Assembly: GCA_025677815.1 (NCBI GenBank)
Contig: JAIXMP010000075.1
Span: forward strand, 1-64,000
Reading direction: 5' to 3'
Source of the DNA: Phascolomyces articulosus
Taxonomy: Eukaryota > Mucoromycota > Mucoromycetes > Mucorales > Lichtheimiaceae
Length of the DNA stretch: 64,000 nt
The notes under the pieces are model-generated. The model was not told the DNA's origin. It did no database searches and worked only from the letters and a program-made list of their open reading frames with translations. The position numbers and the translations under genes were made by a program. Shown in pieces: positions 60,561 to 64,000 of this stretch; position 1 is the stretch's first letter; each line of letters starts with the position of its first letter.

Positions 60561-61200
60561 AAAGAACATTTTATTTTTCGTCATTCAGATCTTCTTTCAT
60601 CATTTGAGTGAACAAAACAACCTCAATTTGTCTGTAGAAAAATACCAATTGCTTGTTAGAAAAGCTGGTAGTCTTTCTACAGAAGAGCAGCATGAACTTG
60701 TATCTTGTGCTGGTATTATTATTGGCTTGTTATACACAAAAATACAACAGCAGGCACCAACCATAGCATAAGCAGCAAACCAGCAATAATAGATAGTAAC
60801 TGAACCAACTGAAGGACAGGAATAAAAGGTTGTTCAGGATGATGGAGATGAGTATGAAGAAGAAACACATTTGGAGAATGAATAAGAAAGGGCGAAGCAT
60901 GCATTGAAACTCATAGAAGATTACTATCGCCATATTCATTCACGATTCTGATATATTCATTATACATATCTCGAGAACATCCATGTTTATTAGATGCTAT
61001 TAATAACCACAAACTAAACTGTGATGATCTGTCATCATCTGTGCCTACTAAATGTCTAAGCAATATACATCATCGTCGTTGTCATCATCGTCGTTATCGA
61101 GGCTATTCTGAGGCACGTCGTTCATCCTAACAAAATGTTTAAAGTGTTTTAAAAACACGAATATATTAAGATGCAATGCGGTTTGATATATTTATTTGCT
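60561..61200. other. Decayed repeat-derived sequence
   Basis: A plus-strand piece at about 60590-60765 is coding-like (LSVEKYQLLVRKAGSLSTEE) and then breaks down into stops. No family recognised. The rest is AT-rich. Confidence 0.3.
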
Positions 61201-61560
61201 TACTTAGTGCGTTCACAGCTGTTTTCGATCTCCATCAGCATGCCTTCATGGCCGCTCTATGTTTGGTGGCTATTCCTTATAATTAAATATAAAACGTTAA
61301 TGATCGAATCACCATTAATGAAATGCTAGAGATACATAAATATAATTGTATAATAGAATCTATACCTAGCGATCGATTGTTCAAAAATGTTTGAGCTATC
61401 GAGATTTTGAAGTTCATTATTCTTGACATTGGGAGTTTAGGAGTGTCGAGTATGTTTGAATGGCCATTCTTCTGTTTCAATGTTCTGATGTGTCTTAATG
61501 TGGTCCTTCCATGAAATGTCACGTTTTAAAAATATACCTCGACAAGTATAGCATTGAAAT
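61200..61560 (-). pseudogene. Fragment encoding a C2H2 zinc finger
   Basis: Reading the minus strand from about 61560 gives FQCYTCRGIFLKRDISWKDH, completing to HIKTH. This is a C-x2-C-x12-H-x3-H finger, continued by HQNIETEEWPFKHTRHS and a stop. Further codons to about 61200 remain coding-like with stops (NNELQNLDSSNIFE). It is probably the start of a transposon- or host-derived zinc-finger protein, now broken. Confidence 0.4.
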
Positions 61561-62024
61561 TTTGTTTGAGGAAGATTCTTTATAAGTGGAATTGTAGTTG
61601 GTGACATCACAAGAGTAAATTGTGTACTGTAAAAGATTAACCTTTATGTGTTATTATTATTTTGTAGAAGACAAAAGAGCCACTTTTTTAATTTTACCTT
61701 CATGTGCAGCAAACTCAGACAGTAAATAATTGTATCCATAGAGATCTGTGTAGATGCCCAGCTTTCCAGATTTATTTAAATTTAGAGATTATATGTGATG
61801 ATCTGCTCCTAAATCGTCTAAAGTATTGTACTATGTTATACTAAGTTAAATCACTCTTTATTATGAAAATACCTGTATGGTACATTAATTGAGGATTACA
61901 ATCAAAATTAACAAAAAAAAAAAAAAAACTAGAGATTTCCAGCTGTAGAGTGCAGATTTTCAGGTATAAGAGATAATTTGGAGATACAACATGATTTTCC
62001 ACTGTAGACTACCCATAGTGGTAA
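61561..62024. other. AT-rich spacer
   Basis: No supported gene or repeat; contains a poly-A tract at 61914-61928. Confidence 0.35.
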
Positions 62025-63180
62025 TGACAATATTACTTCCATTCTCCAGTATAACGAACTGTCATCTCATAATCAAGATCTAACTACATCACAAATACAG
62101 GAAGAAAGTAGGGAAATTGGAAATCAACAATTTTCCTCTCTTCCTAAACAATTACTATCTGAAGAACCTATTCGCTCAAGAGTACTTAAGGATGTTTTTC
62201 ATCTAATGAGAAACGTATAAGGATAATAGATATCTTCAAATAATAGTCATATGATTTAGTTTCTATAAAGAGAACATAATTTTTAAACTCGGAATAATTT
62301 TTGAAACCTAAAAATGTTTTAAATTTTATATTAGTATTAAAATTAATAATAATAATGAATATAAGTAGAAAATAAAAACATTAAAAATATAACAAATTTG
62401 CAAAAAAATATTAATTAATAAAAAAATTAAATAAAACATTTAAATAAATAAAAAATACAACGTTTCTCAATGGATCAAATCAAAGTACCTTGAAGACACG
62501 GTCTTATAAATGATTTTTCAAGAAAATTACAAGATGTACTTTTTGTTGTTGATGAAGAAGATAAAAACAAGGTTGAGGATGTTTTGACACGAAATCAAAT
62601 AACATGGGACGAAAAGCTATTAAAAAACCCAGGATGGATATTCCGTTATGTAAAACATAAGCAATTATTGGTGATAGCAGCTTCATTCATTATTGATATA
62701 TAATTGATAATATAACAATGATATTATGTAATAATTTCTTTAGGTACTGTTCCCCCACCTGAAATCTTATATCCTGTTGTAAAGAACTTGTTTGAAATAT
62801 TGGCCCTTTGAAATGCATAAGAACTGGACGTCTATTATTTGATAATGAGGCTTGGAAGCAGTCTAAAAATGTTTTATCATCGATTCATGAAGGCCACATG
62901 TCAGATCCCCCTGGTTACTTATTCTATTTTAAAATGGGAAAAGATCGAGATGGACTCACATTATACTACTGCTGTCAAGGAACCAACTCTTTAGAGGGAG
63001 GGATTCATCAAAATGTAATTCAGAAGTTTGCATCTTTTGGTACTAGTCCAGCATTAGCTGATGCCGTTCTTACTGATTATCAATTGCGCCATAACATTGA
63101 TATATGTACACTAGCTCACAAAAGTGTTCATCACTTTTATAAATATTACTCTTTATTCTTATACCTCAGTAACTATAAAT
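62025..63180 (+). pseudogene. Decayed transposon-type protein with GTN..EGGIHQN motif
   Basis: Successive pieces look like one protein. They are EEPIRSRVLKDVFHLMR (to about 62215), an AT-rich gap, DVLFVVDEEDKNKVEDVLTR with NPGWIFRYVK (62535-62655), PPPEILYPVVKNLFEIL, and finally LLFDNEAWKQSKNVLSSIHE ... DGLTLYYCCQGTNSLEGGIH with a conserved tail FASFGTSPALADAVLTDYQL to 63180. I recall similar GTN-x-EGG-H proteins as repetitive in fungi, probably of transposon origin, but I cannot name the family. Stops and a frameshift near 62510 and 62810 disrupt it. Confidence 0.45.
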
Positions 63181-63492
63181 AGTAGAGAGATAAAACTTAT
63201 ACCAAAAAAACTTCTACATATAGGCTTTCCAAAAGTATAAAATCACTGAGTTTAAATTAATTTGTGACTTTAAAACTAGGGGTCAAAGTAAATAATAGTG
63301 GTGAACACTTTTGTGAGCACCCTTAAAGTTTTACCAAACATCATTTGTAATCATTTCAAAATATAAGTAACAGTATTTATAATTTATATATAAGTTCTAT
63401 AATGTAAATGGAAATATAAAATGAAATTTTTACATTGCTAATTCTAATTTTGACATTTAACATTTAAATTGCAATTAGATTACTAGTTCAAA
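63181..63492. other. Upstream region of the Tc1-type transposase
   Basis: AT-rich. The stretch around 63296-63325 (AGTGGTGAACACTTTTGTGA) recalls ends of Tc1-type elements, but no inverted partner is inside the window. Confidence 0.3.
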
Positions 63493-64000
63493 ATGGCATA
63501 CTCTAAACCCATCAGTAATGATCAAGTAAATTGTGTGAAATCTCTTTTAAAACAAGGTCGTTCTATTCGTCAAGTTAAAAAGGAAGTCCCTATTAGTTTT
63601 GGCAAGATATCAGAAATTAGACAATTACTTGGACCATTGCCTATAATTACTAAGACTAGTAGACCCTCTATTCTTAAATCATGTGATATCAACTCTCTTA
63701 CAAGATCTGTTACCACTAGTACTATTTCCAATGCTGTTCAGGCTACACAAATGCTCAAGGCAGAATATAGCATTAAAATCTGTGCTCAAACAATAAGAAG
63801 GGTCCTCCAAAAAGCAGGATTTCAAGCAAAGGTAAAGCCAAAAAAAACCAGCTCTTTCAAATAATAATATTAAAAAGAGGCTTATGTGGGCATATAAACA
63901 TCGCCACTGTGTGGTATGGATAAGAATTAATGATAGAATTAATGACAAAGAGAGATGGAGACAGAAGAAGTCTTTGAGAATCGATATAGATTTATTATAA
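63493..64000 (+). pseudogene. Tc1-type transposase, N-terminal part, frameshifted and cut by window end
   Basis: The first 117 codons encode the two helix-turn-helix DNA-binding domains of a Tc1 transposase (VKSLLKQGRSIRQVKKEVPI; CAQTIRRVLQKAGFQAKVKP). An extra A in the A-run near 63840-63848 ends the frame at 63864. The next frame continues with the expected PALSNNNIKKRLMWAYKHRH. After CVVWIR the conserved DDE start (WSDE-type) is missing and another stop follows at 63998-64000. The rest of the catalytic domain, if present, lies beyond the window. Confidence 0.75.

Noticed and set aside
1..64000. CRISPR arrays, prokaryotic operons or phage-type defence islands
   Set aside because: The DNA is eukaryotic with spliced genes; no direct-repeat/spacer array was seen.

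Overview
This window is nuclear DNA from a fungus, most likely a Mucorales member (Mucoromycota). The evidence is AT-rich sequence, many short GT-AG introns, fungal housekeeping genes (RPB2, a SLA1-type endocytic adaptor, a NUP159/NUP214-type nucleoporin), a TRL1-type tRNA ligase consisting of the ligase domain alone, and repeats typical of early-diverging fungi. The assignment to an order is inference. The species cannot be named from the sequence.

Layout. 1-4480 is a repeat-rich edge: decayed coding pieces plus two transposons without genes, one (833-2014) with 10-bp-periodic subterminal repeats and one (3115-4178) with about 100-bp inverted repeats and a perfect 8-bp target duplication. 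4483-14344 carries three plus-strand spliced genes: a METTL21-like methyltransferase, a membrane-anchored GDSL phospholipase B-like hydrolase and the nucleoporin. 14427-17261 has minus-strand genes (tRNA ligase and two small unknowns). 18411-20668 is a broken F-box/LRR gene. 21151-39110 is the gene-dense core: a small membrane protein, mitochondrial ribosomal protein mL54, SLA1-like, TTI2-like, RPB2, casein kinase I and PIG-Y. 40153-42120 is a second broken F-box gene.

From 42.9 kb onward the window is a transposon graveyard. It holds a nearly intact Mutator-like element (42916-46127) with an 11-bp target duplication and one extra G in its transposase; decayed remnants (46.4-48.0 kb); a degenerate Fanzor (eukaryotic TnpB relative, 48531-52096); a LINE retrotransposon (about 52.9-60.56 kb) carrying three nested insertions, namely two 474-bp solo LTRs in opposite orientation and one 902-bp TA-flanked element; a decayed transposon-type protein gene (62.0-63.2 kb); and a truncated Tc1-type transposase running to the window end.

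The cellular genes are not an operon or a pathway cluster; they are ordinary neighbours. The most informative part is the repeat history. Removing each nested insertion and one copy of its duplicated target restores the host LINE reading frame, which fixes the exact boundaries. The LINE stop codons I checked are all explicable as C-to-T changes in Gln or Arg codons. No tRNA, rRNA or CRISPR was recognised. All exon coordinates are manual predictions from splice motifs, reading-frame continuity and family resemblance.
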